Shown: positions 34,798-44,336 of the stretch, one piece after another
How the letters are laid out: every line of letters starts with the position of its first letter
Position numbering within the stretch: the stretch's first letter is position 1
Notes under the pieces: generated by a model
Database searches by the model: none
The model's input: the letters and a program-made list of their open reading frames with translations, nothing else
What the model was told of the DNA's origin: nothing
From: Balneolales bacterium
GTDB taxonomy: Bacteria > Bacteroidota > Rhodothermia > Balneolales > Natronogracilivirgulaceae
Assembly: GCA_007134845.1 (NCBI GenBank)
Contig: SLKA01000095.1
Location: 1 to 57,977, forward strand
DNA: 57,977 nt
Direction of reading: 5' to 3'
Translations under genes and position numbers: made by a program

Positions 34798-35655
34798 TCA
34801 GCTGCGGTCCAGGTGATCCATTGGCAACAGCCGGACCATCTTGCGCAGTTCATTGATTTCATTTTTCCTGAGATTGCGCCAGCGGCCGACTCTTATCCCC
34901 TTCTTTTGCAGCGGTCCGTAGGCGACACGGTCCAGGCTGAGCACTTCCACCCCCAAAGCTTCCATCATGCGGCGCACCACCCGGTTCCGGCCTTCGTGCA
35001 TGCTCAGGGTAACCACATTAAGATAGACGGTATGCCGGGATACGCGATAGGCTTTGGCCGGCCCATCCTCAAGCGGAATACCTGTTCGAAGCTGCGTCAG
35101 CTCCTCGTCGGTGAGCATGCGGCTTATTTCAACATCATACACTTTACGCACCTTGTAACTCGGGTGCATCAGGCGGTTGGCAAGATCACCATCATTGGTG
35201 AGCAGGATAAGCCCGGTGGTGTTGCGGTCAAGACGGCCCACGGGATATAAACGCTGTCCGGTTGCATTTTCAATCAGATCCATGACGGTTCTACGCCCCT
35301 TTTCGTCACTGGTGGTGGTGATCGTGTCACGGGGCTTGTTCATCAGGATATATACAAACGGTTCGGGTTCTATCTTCTGCCCGCTGACAGTGATCCGGTC
35401 GCCTGGATTGACCTGGAGGCCAAGTTCGGTCACGACTTTTCCGTTGACACGCACTTTGCCTTCCGAAATGAATGTGTCGGCATCGCGCCGGGAGCAAATT
35501 CCAGCATGGGCTATGTATTTATTGAGGCGGATGGTTTCGGATGTCGTTGATGCAGCTCTTTCTTGTTCTGAACCTTTGGGCTTGTTGCCGGAACTTTTTT
35601 TGTAGGGGCGGTTGCCAGTGCGTCTGTCTGGTTTGTTTGATTTTCGGTCGGTCAC
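34798..35655 (-). CDS. rluB: 23S rRNA pseudouridine synthase, RluB/RsuA family
   Basis: It has an N-terminal basic low-complexity tail (residues 1-38), an S4 RNA-binding domain ('IRLNKYIAHAGICSRRDADTFI' region, residues 43-90), then the pseudouridine synthase fold with the catalytic Asp in 'PVGRLDRNTTGL' near residue 143. RluB-type enzymes isomerise a uridine in helix 89 of 23S rRNA. It follows scpB, a neighbour pairing (scpA-scpB-rluB) widely conserved in bacteria, which supports the name. Confidence 0.92.
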   Translation of the reverse strand: MTDRKSNKPDRRTGNRPYKKSSGNKPKGSEQERAASTTSETIRLNKYIAHAGICSRRDADTFISEGKVRVNGKVVTELGLQVNPGDRITVSGQKIEPEPFVYILMNKPRDTITTTSDEKGRRTVMDLIENATGQRLYPVGRLDRNTTGLILLTNDGDLANRLMHPSYKVRKVYDVEISRMLTDEELTQLRTGIPLEDGPAKAYRVSRHTVYLNVVTLSMHEGRNRVVRRMMEALGVEVLSLDRVAYGPLQKKGIRVGRWRNLRKNEINELRKMVRLLPMDHLDRS

Positions 35656-35752
35656 AATGGTTGTCTTATGATGTGAAGTATCCTGTCATTAGAATGACGA
35701 AGCAGGTGGGATATTGTTGATGCAGTGCAGAAATTTATACATGGGATTGCCG

Positions 35753-36685
35753 TCATCTTTTTTGGTCAGGATCATCAGGACTATCCGGATCACCAGTGTC
35801 ATCAGGACCATTGCGACTATCCGGATCTCCAGGCTTATCAGAATCACCAAAATCGAGCCAGATGGCATCATCAGTATCGTCAGTTGTATTTGGGTCCCCT
35901 GGCTCCTCCTCTCCGTCCGCTTCTGTCATCTCATCCTCATCCGGCTTTTCGGATAGAGCAGGAGGTTCGCGAAGGTCTGCCACTCCTCCGGTTTCCATGA
36001 GCGGCGGTTTAAGTTCGGATTTAAGCTCAAGCATAAGCTGGCGGTGTTCGGCCATGTCATCATCCTTCAGAATTTCCTCGATTTCGCGCGGTTTCGGCAG
36101 CTCGTCGATGGTGTTGATGCCGAAATGCTGCAAGAAAACCGGGGTGGTCCGGTAAAGCAGCGCGCGACCGGGTCCTTCATAACGACCGGCCACCTCAACC
36201 AGATCTTTTTCAAGCAGCTGCCGCAGGATATAGCCCGAATCCACACCGCGGATATGGTCTACTTCCGGCTTGGTAATGGGCTGCCGGTAGGCGACAATTG
36301 CCAGGGTTTCCACGGCCGACGGGGAGAGCTTTCGTTTTGCATTCTGATGCTGGAAATATTCGAGCCAACTATGGTATTTGGGTTGTGTTGCAAAGGTATA
36401 TCTTCCACCAATAACCTGAATGGTAAAGGCTCTTCCCTGTTCTTCCAGCTCGGCATTGAGTTCATTGATGACGGTGGCGACGTCTTCTTCCTCAATGGGA
36501 GGTGACAGCTCGGTCCCGGTAATAACCATGGCAATGTCATGGGCCGACAACGGCTTGTCCGCCGCGAAGAGAATTGCCTCCACGACAGAACCGAATCGCT
36601 GTCCGTTAATTTCCATCTCTATGAGCTGTGACATCTGGCGCTGTGAAATCGGGTTCCGCTTGGTTGGATTTGTATACATATGCAA
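35753..36685 (-). CDS. scpB: Segregation and condensation protein B with acidic repeat tail
   Basis: ScpB is the winged-helix kleisin-associated subunit of the SMC-ScpAB condensin. The core (about residues 25-200) has 'VVEAILFAADKPLSAHDIA', 'AVETLAIVAYRQPITKPEVDHIRGVDS' in the family order, and 'LYRTTPVFLQHFGI'. After it comes a tail of about 85 residues rich in Asp, Pro, Gly and Ser ('DPDS', 'DDPD' repeats; 35753-36000), longer than in most ScpB. The start may be this ATG or an internal ATG at 36634 or 36616. scpA is not adjacent; priA follows upstream on the same strand. Confidence 0.9.
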   Translation of the reverse strand: MHMYTNPTKRNPISQRQMSQLIEMEINGQRFGSVVEAILFAADKPLSAHDIAMVITGTELSPPIEEEDVATVINELNAELEEQGRAFTIQVIGGRYTFATQPKYHSWLEYFQHQNAKRKLSPSAVETLAIVAYRQPITKPEVDHIRGVDSGYILRQLLEKDLVEVAGRYEGPGRALLYRTTPVFLQHFGINTIDELPKPREIEEILKDDDMAEHRQLMLELKSELKPPLMETGGVADLREPPALSEKPDEDEMTEADGEEEPGDPNTTDDTDDAIWLDFGDSDKPGDPDSRNGPDDTGDPDSPDDPDQKR

Positions 36686-36723
36686 AGCGTAATATTACTA
36701 ATAAATCTGCGCTTTTTATAATC

Positions 36724-39198
36724 TCAATGCATGGTATCTACATTGATGGTGATGCGGACTTTGCCGGCGGACGGAGGCTTTTCCTCCTCATATTGTGCGA
36801 ATGCGGTGTCAAAAAGCCGTTCGATGTAACTACCGCCCTTGTCGGGCTGCAACTTCAGGTGTGATTCCCACGAGAAAGTCTTTTTCATCCGTTCGATCGT
36901 GGATGGAGACGGGCCCATCACCCGTTCGGCCGGCAGCATCCGTGAGACGATTCCGGTGAAGACGTCTGCGACATCCGCAACCAGCTGCGGATCTGCAGAT
37001 TTGAAGTAGATTTTGACCAGGCGCGAGTAGGGGGGATAAAGCAGTTTTTTGCGGCTCTTCATTTCCTGCCGGGCAAATCCGGGAAAATCGTGTTTTTGGG
37101 CATACTGAAGAGCGACATGATCCGGCATCAAGGTCTGAAGGAAGACCTTTCCGGGCTTGGAGCCGCGGCCCGAGCGTCCGGCCACCTGACTCAGAAGCTG
37201 GTACATCCGCTCCGACGAACGATACGACGGGAAAGCCAGTTCCGTGTCGGAGTTGATGACGCCCACAACGGTTACATTCGGAAAATCCAGTCCTTTTGCC
37301 ACGATCTGCGTGCCCATCAGGATGTCCGCCTCGCCCCGGGCAAACTGCTGCAGAATCCGGTCATGGGCATCTTTTCCGGAGGTCGTATCCTGATCCATTC
37401 GCGAAATGCGGGCGTTCGGAAATAATTCGATGAGCTCATCTTCCACTTTCTGAGTACCCATGCCGAGTTCACCGATCGATTCACTGTCGCAAGCCGGACA
37501 GCGGTCAGGCATAAGGCGGCTGTATCCGCAGTAGTGGCAGCGCAGATGGCGCTTCACCTTGTGGTACGTCAGCGAAACCGAGCAGTGCGGACAACCAACA
37601 ATCTCTCCACAATCCTCACACTGGATGAAAGTGGAAAAACCGCGGCGATTGTGAAGTAATATCACCTGCTCTTTTTTCCCGAGCGCCTCCTCTACCGCAA
37701 GAAAAAGTGGCACGGCGAGAGGCCCGCGCATGGCGGATCGGTACTGCTTCAGATCAAGAATGCGGACTTCCGGCAGTTCAGCAAGGGCATGGCGGTTGTC
37801 GAGCCGGAGCATGGTGCATTTACCGGCTGCGGAAGCCCGGAGGCTGGGCAGACTTGGTGTGGCGGATCCGGTAAGTATAACAGCATCGTTGAACCACGCT
37901 CGCATAATGGCGGTTTCCCGGGCGTGGTAGCGAGGAGCGGGATCCTCCTGCTTGTAGGACGGGTCATGCTCCTCGTCGATGATAATGAGCCCCGGATCCT
38001 TCAGTGGTGCAAAGACGGCCGATCGCGCACCGATTGCCACTTTCTTTTCGCCTTTCTGGAGTGATGTCCAGGCATCGTATCGCTCCCGTTCGCTCAGACG
38101 GCTGTGCAGCACTGCGATCTGGTCGCCGAAGACGAGATGGAACCGCCGGACCGTCTGGGGTGTGAGCGCGATTTCAGGAACAAGAATCAGTCCGCTCCTG
38201 CCCAGGCGCAGCGTTTCTTTTAACGCATGGATGTAGATCTCTGTTTTCCCGCTGCCCGTAATACCATAAAGCAAAAACCGTTTGAAAGTTCGACCGGATA
38301 TGGCTTCAAGGACCGGGCCGAAGATTTTCTTCTGTTCCGAATTGAGGACGCTGATGTCATCCGGCTCATAAGGCAGGGACGATCTGATCTGGTCGGCGGG
38401 CACCTCGCGTGAGGTGAGCAGTCCTGCTTCACGGATCCGGTTCCATACATTAGATGTGATTTCGGGGTGATCGAGGATCTGTTTCCGGGTCGCCGGCAGC
38501 GGCAGCTCGGCAAGAACATTTAGCCCTTTTATCCACTTTGGTTTTTTGGGAGTGGTGCCTCCGCTTGCTGCATCAATTCCTTTTGCTTCTAACTCAGCCT
38601 GAACATCATCCCGCCAATCCCACATGGTCACCGTTTGCGGCTGCATTCGAACGCGCGGAATCTGCCAGACTTCAATCAGCCCCCTGCGTACCAGCCGGTC
38701 GAGCGCTCGTTCTCCCTTCTTCTGCCATTTATTGGACACTTCAGACAACGAAATATCGGTTTCGGGTGGCTGCTCCAGCAAAAAATCGTACACCTCTCTC
38801 TCCAGGCCCCGCGCCGGTATATTGTTGCTCTTTCCGGTCATTCTGATATACGGATCGGCAATGAAATTCATTCCGGCTGGAAGTGCCGCCTGGATGGCTT
38901 CGCCGTGACTTGAGTAGTAGAAACGATGGACCCAGTCGGAAAGCCGGATAAGTTCATTTGAGAGAACCGGTTCGGAGTCAAGAACCCTGACAATATTGCG
39001 GGTTTCAAACCCCGGTTTATTCTCGTGGATACGCACTACCATTCCAATGGCCATCTGATTTTTAAGAGGCACCCATACACGCATACCCGGACGAACGGGC
39101 ATTTCCGATAGCTGCTCACCGGCTGCCGAACCGGGGATCCGGTAGGTGAAACAGCGCCTTACAGCGGTTGGAAAAGCAATATCAGCGTAATGGGTCAT
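36724..39198 (-). CDS. priA: Primosomal protein N' (replication restart helicase)
   Basis: A superfamily 2 helicase that reloads the replisome at stalled forks. It has an N-terminal fork-binding domain (residues 1-105), Walker A 'GITGSGKTEIYI' near residue 319, 'DEEHDPSYKQED' (motif II), and eight zinc-binding cysteines in the segment from 'CEDCGEIVGCPHC' to 'CHYCGYSRLMPDRCPAC' (around residues 525-565). Motifs V and VI follow at 'GTQIVAKGLDFPNVT' and 'QVAGRSGRG'. ATG 39198 is chosen because the family begins at 'YADIAFP'; the frame is open 24 codons further upstream. Confidence 0.96.
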   Translation of the reverse strand: MTHYADIAFPTAVRRCFTYRIPGSAAGEQLSEMPVRPGMRVWVPLKNQMAIGMVVRIHENKPGFETRNIVRVLDSEPVLSNELIRLSDWVHRFYYSSHGEAIQAALPAGMNFIADPYIRMTGKSNNIPARGLEREVYDFLLEQPPETDISLSEVSNKWQKKGERALDRLVRRGLIEVWQIPRVRMQPQTVTMWDWRDDVQAELEAKGIDAASGGTTPKKPKWIKGLNVLAELPLPATRKQILDHPEITSNVWNRIREAGLLTSREVPADQIRSSLPYEPDDISVLNSEQKKIFGPVLEAISGRTFKRFLLYGITGSGKTEIYIHALKETLRLGRSGLILVPEIALTPQTVRRFHLVFGDQIAVLHSRLSERERYDAWTSLQKGEKKVAIGARSAVFAPLKDPGLIIIDEEHDPSYKQEDPAPRYHARETAIMRAWFNDAVILTGSATPSLPSLRASAAGKCTMLRLDNRHALAELPEVRILDLKQYRSAMRGPLAVPLFLAVEEALGKKEQVILLHNRRGFSTFIQCEDCGEIVGCPHCSVSLTYHKVKRHLRCHYCGYSRLMPDRCPACDSESIGELGMGTQKVEDELIELFPNARISRMDQDTTSGKDAHDRILQQFARGEADILMGTQIVAKGLDFPNVTVVGVINSDTELAFPSYRSSERMYQLLSQVAGRSGRGSKPGKVFLQTLMPDHVALQYAQKHDFPGFARQEMKSRKKLLYPPYSRLVKIYFKSADPQLVADVADVFTGIVSRMLPAERVMGPSPSTIERMKKTFSWESHLKLQPDKGGSYIERLFDTAFAQYEEEKPPSAGKVRITINVDTMH

Positions 39199-39390
39199 GA
39201 ATGTGATGTCCGGGGAGTGTTTGTGATGGAGACGGATTGCCGGCATGTCGTGAATAAAACGCAGCGGCAATGGTAGTAATCATGATGGAAAGATACGACT
39301 ACGAAAGCAACCGTTCGACCAGGAAGTGATTCGTTTTTGAGAAGTGCAGCTGTGAATGAAAAGTCGTATATTGGCCTTTCTTTACCGGAT

Positions 39391-39464
39391 GCGCCCGTAG
39401 CTCAACTGGACAGAGCGTTAGGTTCCGGTCCTAAAGGCTGGGGGTTCGAGTCCTCCCGGGCGTA
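39391..39464 (+). tRNA. tRNA-Arg (anticodon CCG)
   Basis: A full cloverleaf can be folded: acceptor GCGCCCG with CGGGCGT (first pair G-U), D arm from GCTC to GAGC, anticodon stem TTAGG/CCTAA with loop TTCCGGT giving anticodon CCG, and T arm GGGGG-TTCGAGT-CCTCC. The discriminator base is A and CCA is not encoded. It reads CGG. Confidence 0.95.
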
Positions 39465-39624
39465 CGAGAAATATTCTACAGATATGGTATGAGAAATCCC
39501 CGGGGATTTCGCGAGTCAGACGACGCAAAACCGGCTATTATTTTCTAGTCGCAATATAGATTATTACAAACAGTCAGGGTTCTGGTCCGGAAAGTTAAAG
39601 GTCTGGAAGTCGGAGTATCGGGTT

Positions 39625-40050
39625 ATGAAGATTGAGATATTACTTGTTGACGACGACAGGATTTTCAACCTGCTTCACACAAGATTTTTTGAAAAGGCGG
39701 GAGTAGAAAAATCATTGTTGAAGAGTTTCAGGACCGGTGAGGAATGCCTTGCATATCTGGACGATCAAAACAATGTTGAGGAACGGCTCTTTTTGGTGCT
39801 GTTGGACATCAGCATGCCTGTTATGGATGGCTGGGATTTTCTGGAGCTGCTTAGGGAGCGGGATTACCGGTCAAGCATCCAGGTTATTATGGTCTCATCA
39901 TCAGTAGACGGAGCGGACAAGGAGAGGGCCATGAAATATGACCAGGTTGTGGATTATATTGAGAAGCCATTGTCACCCCGCTATATTGACGGGATGAAAA
40001 ACAACAAGGAGCTCACGAAGCTTTTCAATGGTGGAGATCTTCAGAAATAA
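39625..40050 (+). CDS. Single-domain response regulator
   Basis: A CheY-like receiver with no output domain. The acidic pocket is D9-D10-D11, the phosphate-accepting Asp is D61 in 'LLDISMPVMDGW', the switch Ser is S91 in 'MVSSSVD', and the conserved Lys is K114 in 'EKPL'. The length of 141 residues fits a stand-alone receiver. It lies between two tRNA-Arg genes and beside a PAS-GAF histidine kinase on the other strand, which is the most likely partner (inference). The output is unknown; it could pass phosphate onward or bind a target protein. Confidence 0.9.
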   Translation: MKIEILLVDDDRIFNLLHTRFFEKAGVEKSLLKSFRTGEECLAYLDDQNNVEERLFLVLLDISMPVMDGWDFLELLRERDYRSSIQVIMVSSSVDGADKERAMKYDQVVDYIEKPLSPRYIDGMKNNKELTKLFNGGDLQK

Positions 40051-40103
40051 ACTATGTGATTGTGCCCGGGAAAATGGGTATTTTGAATTTTGACTGCCAA
40101 CAC

Positions 40104-40177
<74 letters not shown>

Positions 40178-40293
40178 CACTCAGCTGGAATAAACGTGTA
40201 GCACGTTTTATTCCAACCATGAAAATTAATAGCTGAAACAGATGAGTGAGGTAAAGACGAAAAAAATCTGCTTACTGCCTGCATGAATTGCGG

Positions 40294-41832
40294 TCAGACG
40301 GATAGCGGGAAGCGGCTTTCCACGGTGAGACCGGGTTTCGATGATTGTATTTCAATCTCACCGCCAAGTTGTTTGATCAGGGTCTGAATGATGGTATAGC
40401 CGAGGGTTTCGGGCTTTTGCAGGGCGTTTGTATCGGACATGCCGACCCCGTCATCACTGACAACAAGCAGGCATCCCTGCCTTTCTCTTTTGAAAGTGAC
40501 TTCTATGTTGCCACGCTTGCGGTCCGGAAAAGCATGCTTGCAGGCATTCAACATCAACTCATTGGCAAGCAGGCTGAAGGGCACCGAATCGTTCATGTTG
40601 AGCATGATGTCGTCTGCACGAATTGTGACTTCAATCACTTTATCGTCATAAACCTTTCTGAAATCGCCAATCAATCGCTGCAGCAGCTGTCCGAAGTTGA
40701 TGGCAGTAAAGTTTTTGTTTTCATACACCATTTCGTGGACCAGCGCCATGGATTTGATGCGGTGCTGCATTTCTTCGAGAATGGATTTAGTATCATTTTT
40801 ACCGGGAAAAAAATCGGATTGCAAAGCAAGCAGGCTTGAGATAATGGCCATGTTGTTTTTTACCCGGTGATGAATTTCACTCAGAAGAACATTTTTCTCA
40901 TCAAGGCTTTTTTGGATGATCTGGGCTTTTCGCTGCCTAGCAAGTGCGTTGGAAATGATTTCAGCGGCAACTTGCAACAGGGCAATCTCTGCTTCTTCAA
41001 AATTCCGAACCCCCCTTACCGCATCAAAACCGACAAATCCGAGGTCTGTTCCTTCATGCTGCAGTGGAAGCAGTACAAGGGACCTGATTTCCTGCGGTTC
41101 GAGAAGAAGCCTGAGAGAGTCCTCTTGCGGCATTGCAGAGAGATCGGCAATGTGATATATGCCTCCATTTCTATGTGCGTTCAGTATATCATGGATGGTG
41201 TTGAATGGAATACCCTGAAGAGTATGAATTTGAGGCCGTATTCCTTTTGCACACCACTCATGGGTGTTGCTGGAGGTGCGTGCTGCATAATCATGGATAA
41301 AGATGTAGGTCCGGTCCATTTTTGTAAATGATCCGATCGAGTCCAGCATCTGATTCAGGATCGCATCTATGCTCTCGGGCAGGGTATTGATAAATCTGGT
41401 GGCAAGGTCAACCAAGAGCTGCTGCAAGGCTTTCTGATAGCGTAATACCTCCTCTGCCATTTTACGACCGGTGAGATCAACCAGGGATACGATGCTTTTT
41501 CCGGTTCCGGGAATCATCATGATGCTGAGCAGTGCCTCTCCAAGCTCCCCCGATTTCATTTTGTAGCGAAAATCATAGCTGGCTCTGATGCGCTCCGGGT
41601 TCTGCCGGCGCAGCCGGTGCAGTTTTGTCATCCGCTCAATATCATCATCATGAACCAGATCCCACCAACGGATTTTTCCCTCGATTTCATCTCGTGTAAA
41701 GCCTGTTTTGCGGGCAAATTCCTCGTTGGCAAGGGTAATAATGCCATCCTCCTCGATTAATACGATTCCGGTTCCCGAGTTTTTAAAAAAATCACGGGCG
41801 CCAGCTTCAGTGTGGGATGTTTCCGTCTTCAT
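40294..41832 (-). CDS. PAS-GAF sensor histidine kinase, HisKA_2 type
   Basis: A soluble sensor with no membrane segment. Domains are a PAS domain (about residues 10-120, 'NSGTGIVLIEEDGIITLANEEFARKTGF' in pattern), a GAF domain (about 150-300), a HisKA_2 dimerisation domain with the phosphorylation motif 'EIHHRVKNN' (H321/H322), and a HATPase_c domain with 'NELMLNACKHAF' and 'DDGVGM'. HisKA_2 kinases often pair with single-domain receivers or sense light or redox state through PAS. ATG 41832 is preferred over a start 57 nt upstream. It is convergent with the receiver gene, separated by tRNA-Arg(TCG). Confidence 0.9.
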   Translation of the reverse strand: MKTETSHTEAGARDFFKNSGTGIVLIEEDGIITLANEEFARKTGFTRDEIEGKIRWWDLVHDDDIERMTKLHRLRRQNPERIRASYDFRYKMKSGELGEALLSIMMIPGTGKSIVSLVDLTGRKMAEEVLRYQKALQQLLVDLATRFINTLPESIDAILNQMLDSIGSFTKMDRTYIFIHDYAARTSSNTHEWCAKGIRPQIHTLQGIPFNTIHDILNAHRNGGIYHIADLSAMPQEDSLRLLLEPQEIRSLVLLPLQHEGTDLGFVGFDAVRGVRNFEEAEIALLQVAAEIISNALARQRKAQIIQKSLDEKNVLLSEIHHRVKNNMAIISSLLALQSDFFPGKNDTKSILEEMQHRIKSMALVHEMVYENKNFTAINFGQLLQRLIGDFRKVYDDKVIEVTIRADDIMLNMNDSVPFSLLANELMLNACKHAFPDRKRGNIEVTFKRERQGCLLVVSDDGVGMSDTNALQKPETLGYTIIQTLIKQLGGEIEIQSSKPGLTVESRFPLSV

Positions 41833-41984
41833 CTTGCCCTTTTGACCCAAAAAAACGGTACAAACCTGCCTTTGCCCAATACTTGCCAATGCCTCATACT
41901 GTCTGTATATATAAAAGTATTTTTCTCATTCACTATTTAATCAGGAGCATATTGCGTGGCATTTGTTACAAAAAAATAGTGAAG

Positions 41985-42062
41985 ATGCAAGGAAGGGCCT
42001 CGTTGAGGGCTATCGGCAACTTGCAGTTTGCCACACTTGTTTTTTTAACTATTATTTGCTGA
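41985..42062 (+). CDS. Possible 25-residue leader peptide before MFS gene
   Basis: The frame ATG 41985 to TGA 42060-42062 ends exactly where a terminator stem begins, 57 nt before the MFS start. The C-terminal part is hydrophobic (FATLVFLTIIC). No run of one amino acid stands out. It is offered only because its position matches leader peptides of attenuated transporter genes; the frame is also open further upstream to 41817. Confidence 0.3.
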   Translation: MQGRASLRAIGNLQFATLVFLTIIC

Positions 42063-42090
42063 TCCGGGTACTTTTTCCCGGGGATTTTTT
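42063..42090 (+). terminator. Intrinsic terminator in the 5' leader of the MFS gene
   Basis: TCCGGG (42063-42068) pairs with CCCGGG (42077-42082, first pair wobble) around an 8-nt loop, and a run of six T follows (42085-42090). No plus-strand gene lies upstream for at least 1.8 kb apart from the tRNA, so it appears to act inside the MFS leader. Confidence 0.65.
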
Positions 42091-42119
42091 CAATCCGGTC
42101 TAATGACTTGTATCATATC

Positions 42120-43313
42120 ATGCACTCCTTTAGCAGGAAACGGGTCTTTATAGCAGCATGTTTAGGTATGCTGATTTTTGGAATTGTGATGACGGTTCTG
42201 GGGTCCGTTCTGCCGTCTGTGATTTTAAAGTTTGATCTCGGTAAAGCGGATGCGGGTTCGCTCTTTGTGCTGCTGAGTATGGGAATTCTAGCCGGATCCC
42301 TGATCTTCGGACCACTGGTGGACCGATTTGGCTACAAGGCGTTGCTTATTATCAGTGCCGTTGCCATCATTGCCAGCTTCCAGGGGATTGCATTTGCCCC
42401 CTCAATAGATTTTCTGCGGTTATCACTATTTATTTCCGGTTTTGCCGGCGGGACAATCAACGGAGGAACCAATGCACTCGTTTCGGATATCAGTGTGGGA
42501 AAGCGAGGTTCCCGACTGACCTATCTCGGTGTATTTTTCGGAATTGGAGCTTTCGGTGTCCCGCTGCTGCTTGGCACATTACTCGACAGGTTTACCTTCG
42601 AAATACTCATTTCCGGTGTCGGTATAATGAACGCACTACCGCTCATCATGTTTGTCCTCCTTCGGTTTCCCAGCCCAAAGCATGCCCGGGGATTTCCTCT
42701 GGCGGAGGGTCTGGGTCTGACCAAAGAAAGCACCCTGCTGCTTTTCGGTGTGATACTGATATTGCAAAGCGGTATGGAAATGTCCATGGGAGGGTGGACT
42801 GCGACGTACTTTATTGATGTGCTTGATGTCGATTCGCACAGAGCGGTTCTGTTTCTGTCGCTATTCTGGTTTGGCCTGATGATGGCGCGCGGCGTTCTCG
42901 GGTATCTCTTGCTTCATATCCCGGCCGTAAAAATAGTCAAATTCAGCTTCGGGCTTTCTCTGATCGGTTCGGTCATCATGCTGTCATCCACCAATCCGCT
43001 TACCGGTGTCATCGGAACGGTCATTACCGGCATTGGTTTTGCTGCCATCTTCCCGGTAATATTGGCTTTTGTTGGCGATATTTATGCAAAATTCTCCGGG
43101 ACAGCATTCAGTATTGTGCTGTCGATGGCATTGATCGGCGGAATGTTCGTTCCGTGGATCATCGGGATCGTTGCAGAGACTCATGGCCTGCGGACCGGAC
43201 TCCTCATCATACCGGTTAGCATTCTGGCTGCCATGCTGGTTTTCAGGATTATTACCAAGCGGACAGAAAAAGCAGAAGCCGCAGCAGTTTCGATACCGGA
43301 GTCCGGCACATGA
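42120..43313 (+). CDS. MFS transporter
   Basis: A 397-residue protein with about 12 membrane helices in two halves and the MFS signature 'GPLVDRFGYKALL' between helices 2 and 3. The pattern resembles fucose-permease-like or multidrug MFS members; the substrate cannot be assigned. ATG 42120 is preferred to TTG 42108. The gene is preceded by a terminator-like hairpin ending 29 nt before the start, which suggests control by premature termination. It is monocistronic and divergent from the histidine kinase. Confidence 0.82.
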   Translation: MHSFSRKRVFIAACLGMLIFGIVMTVLGSVLPSVILKFDLGKADAGSLFVLLSMGILAGSLIFGPLVDRFGYKALLIISAVAIIASFQGIAFAPSIDFLRLSLFISGFAGGTINGGTNALVSDISVGKRGSRLTYLGVFFGIGAFGVPLLLGTLLDRFTFEILISGVGIMNALPLIMFVLLRFPSPKHARGFPLAEGLGLTKESTLLLFGVILILQSGMEMSMGGWTATYFIDVLDVDSHRAVLFLSLFWFGLMMARGVLGYLLLHIPAVKIVKFSFGLSLIGSVIMLSSTNPLTGVIGTVITGIGFAAIFPVILAFVGDIYAKFSGTAFSIVLSMALIGGMFVPWIIGIVAETHGLRTGLLIIPVSILAAMLVFRIITKRTEKAEAAAVSIPESGT

Positions 43314-43796
43314 TGAAGCAATTTTTTTATGATATCCGCTTTAACCCGATTCATTCGTGTTGTTATTTGCGGACATCGAAGGAGATGATTGGTTGTCAGG
43401 GAAATGTTGATAGAATAGGTTCGTGTTAAAGTTTTCATGTAACAAATGAGTGAATAGCCGGTCTTTAATTATGTGTGAATTGTTAATTTCCAAACAACAA
43501 TTACAGATAAAAAGCTGATTGAAAAGATAATATTTCCTTTCTATTGTAATAATGGTAGATTATGAAATTCAGGTCACTAAAAGTTGTTTTTATTATACCG
43601 GATACCTGCATTTTCCTGGCGGGTATGGATGCAGCCCCATCGGATTGTAGAATATCATTATTACGAGTCAGTCATAAATCACTTCACGGTATGAAGCAAT
43701 GATATTGAGGGACACACTGTGATATTACAGCCGGATCAAGGCGATGAGAATACTCCATCCTTACTTTAAAATCCAAATTGAAGAAACAGAAAACAT
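43314..43796. other. AT-rich intergenic stretch without recognised gene
   Basis: About 480 nt between the MFS gene and a small orphan gene. A 46-codon frame starts at 43562 (plus) but has no ribosome binding site or recognisable content. No tRNA, terminator or repeat was found. The stretch is more AT-rich than its surroundings, as is the orphan gene that follows. Confidence 0.6.
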
Positions 43797-44051
43797 ATGA
43801 AAGTAAACATCAACAGCAGCAGAGATTTTGTTATGGTATGGTCCAAAGGCAATGTGGATTTATACCTGAAACCAAGAGGCAACTTTGATACGGCTTATAA
43901 TGATTTCAAAGACGAAGACCTCAGAATATTGAAAGGCCTCTGGAATCATCTTCAGTCAAAAAAAAGAAATATGGAGTATGCCTCTCTTGAAAAAGGAATA
44001 GAAGAGATTATAGGAGCACTGGATAAAATTTTTGAAGAGCGGCAAAGCTGA
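43797..44051 (+). CDS. Small orphan protein, 84 residues
   Basis: I do not recognise this protein. It is soluble and charged, with a beta-like N-terminal half ('NSSRDFVMVWSKGNVDLYLKPRGNF') and a helical C-terminal half ('YASLEKGIEEIIGALDKIFEERQS'). It is AT-rich in codon choice compared with neighbours and lies in an AT-rich island (about 43430-44340), which may indicate a recent arrival or simply low constraint. It has its own spacing on both sides and no operon partner. Confidence 0.55.
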   Translation: MKVNINSSRDFVMVWSKGNVDLYLKPRGNFDTAYNDFKDEDLRILKGLWNHLQSKKRNMEYASLEKGIEEIIGALDKIFEERQS

Positions 44052-44252
44052 CCTCAAATTGCATTGAGTTTCCCGGCATAATACCGACATTACTTAAAGA
44101 GAGCAGATACACATCAGTATAGAAAAGCGCTATTCCTAAATATATATAGCTATTATTAAATATAACATTAAATATTTAGCCAAATTGTTGTATTGTACTA
44201 AATAATATTATATAATTCCCGGGTCTGCTATATGTTGTGCAGGCATAAAAAA

Positions 44253-44284
44253 GGAGCATCCCTGTTTGGGGCAGAGGATGCTCC
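44253..44284 (-). terminator. Strong minus-strand intrinsic terminator upstream of the porin gene
   Basis: GGAGCATCC (44253-44261) and GGATGCTCC (44276-44284) form a perfect 9-bp stem. Read on the minus strand it is followed by six T (A run at 44247-44252 on plus). On the plus strand no T-run follows. No minus-strand gene ends nearby; the closest upstream one on that strand is proline dehydrogenase, ending at 45062. Confidence 0.65.
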
Positions 44285-44336
44285 CTGTTTGTCCATTCAA
44301 TCACAACACGTAATCAATTGGAACGAGGAATAAATT

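Noticed and set aside
35714-36000. Plus-strand frames with His/Asp/Tyr-rich repeats
   Set aside because: They are the complement of the Asp-Pro repeat tail of scpB and carry no independent signal.
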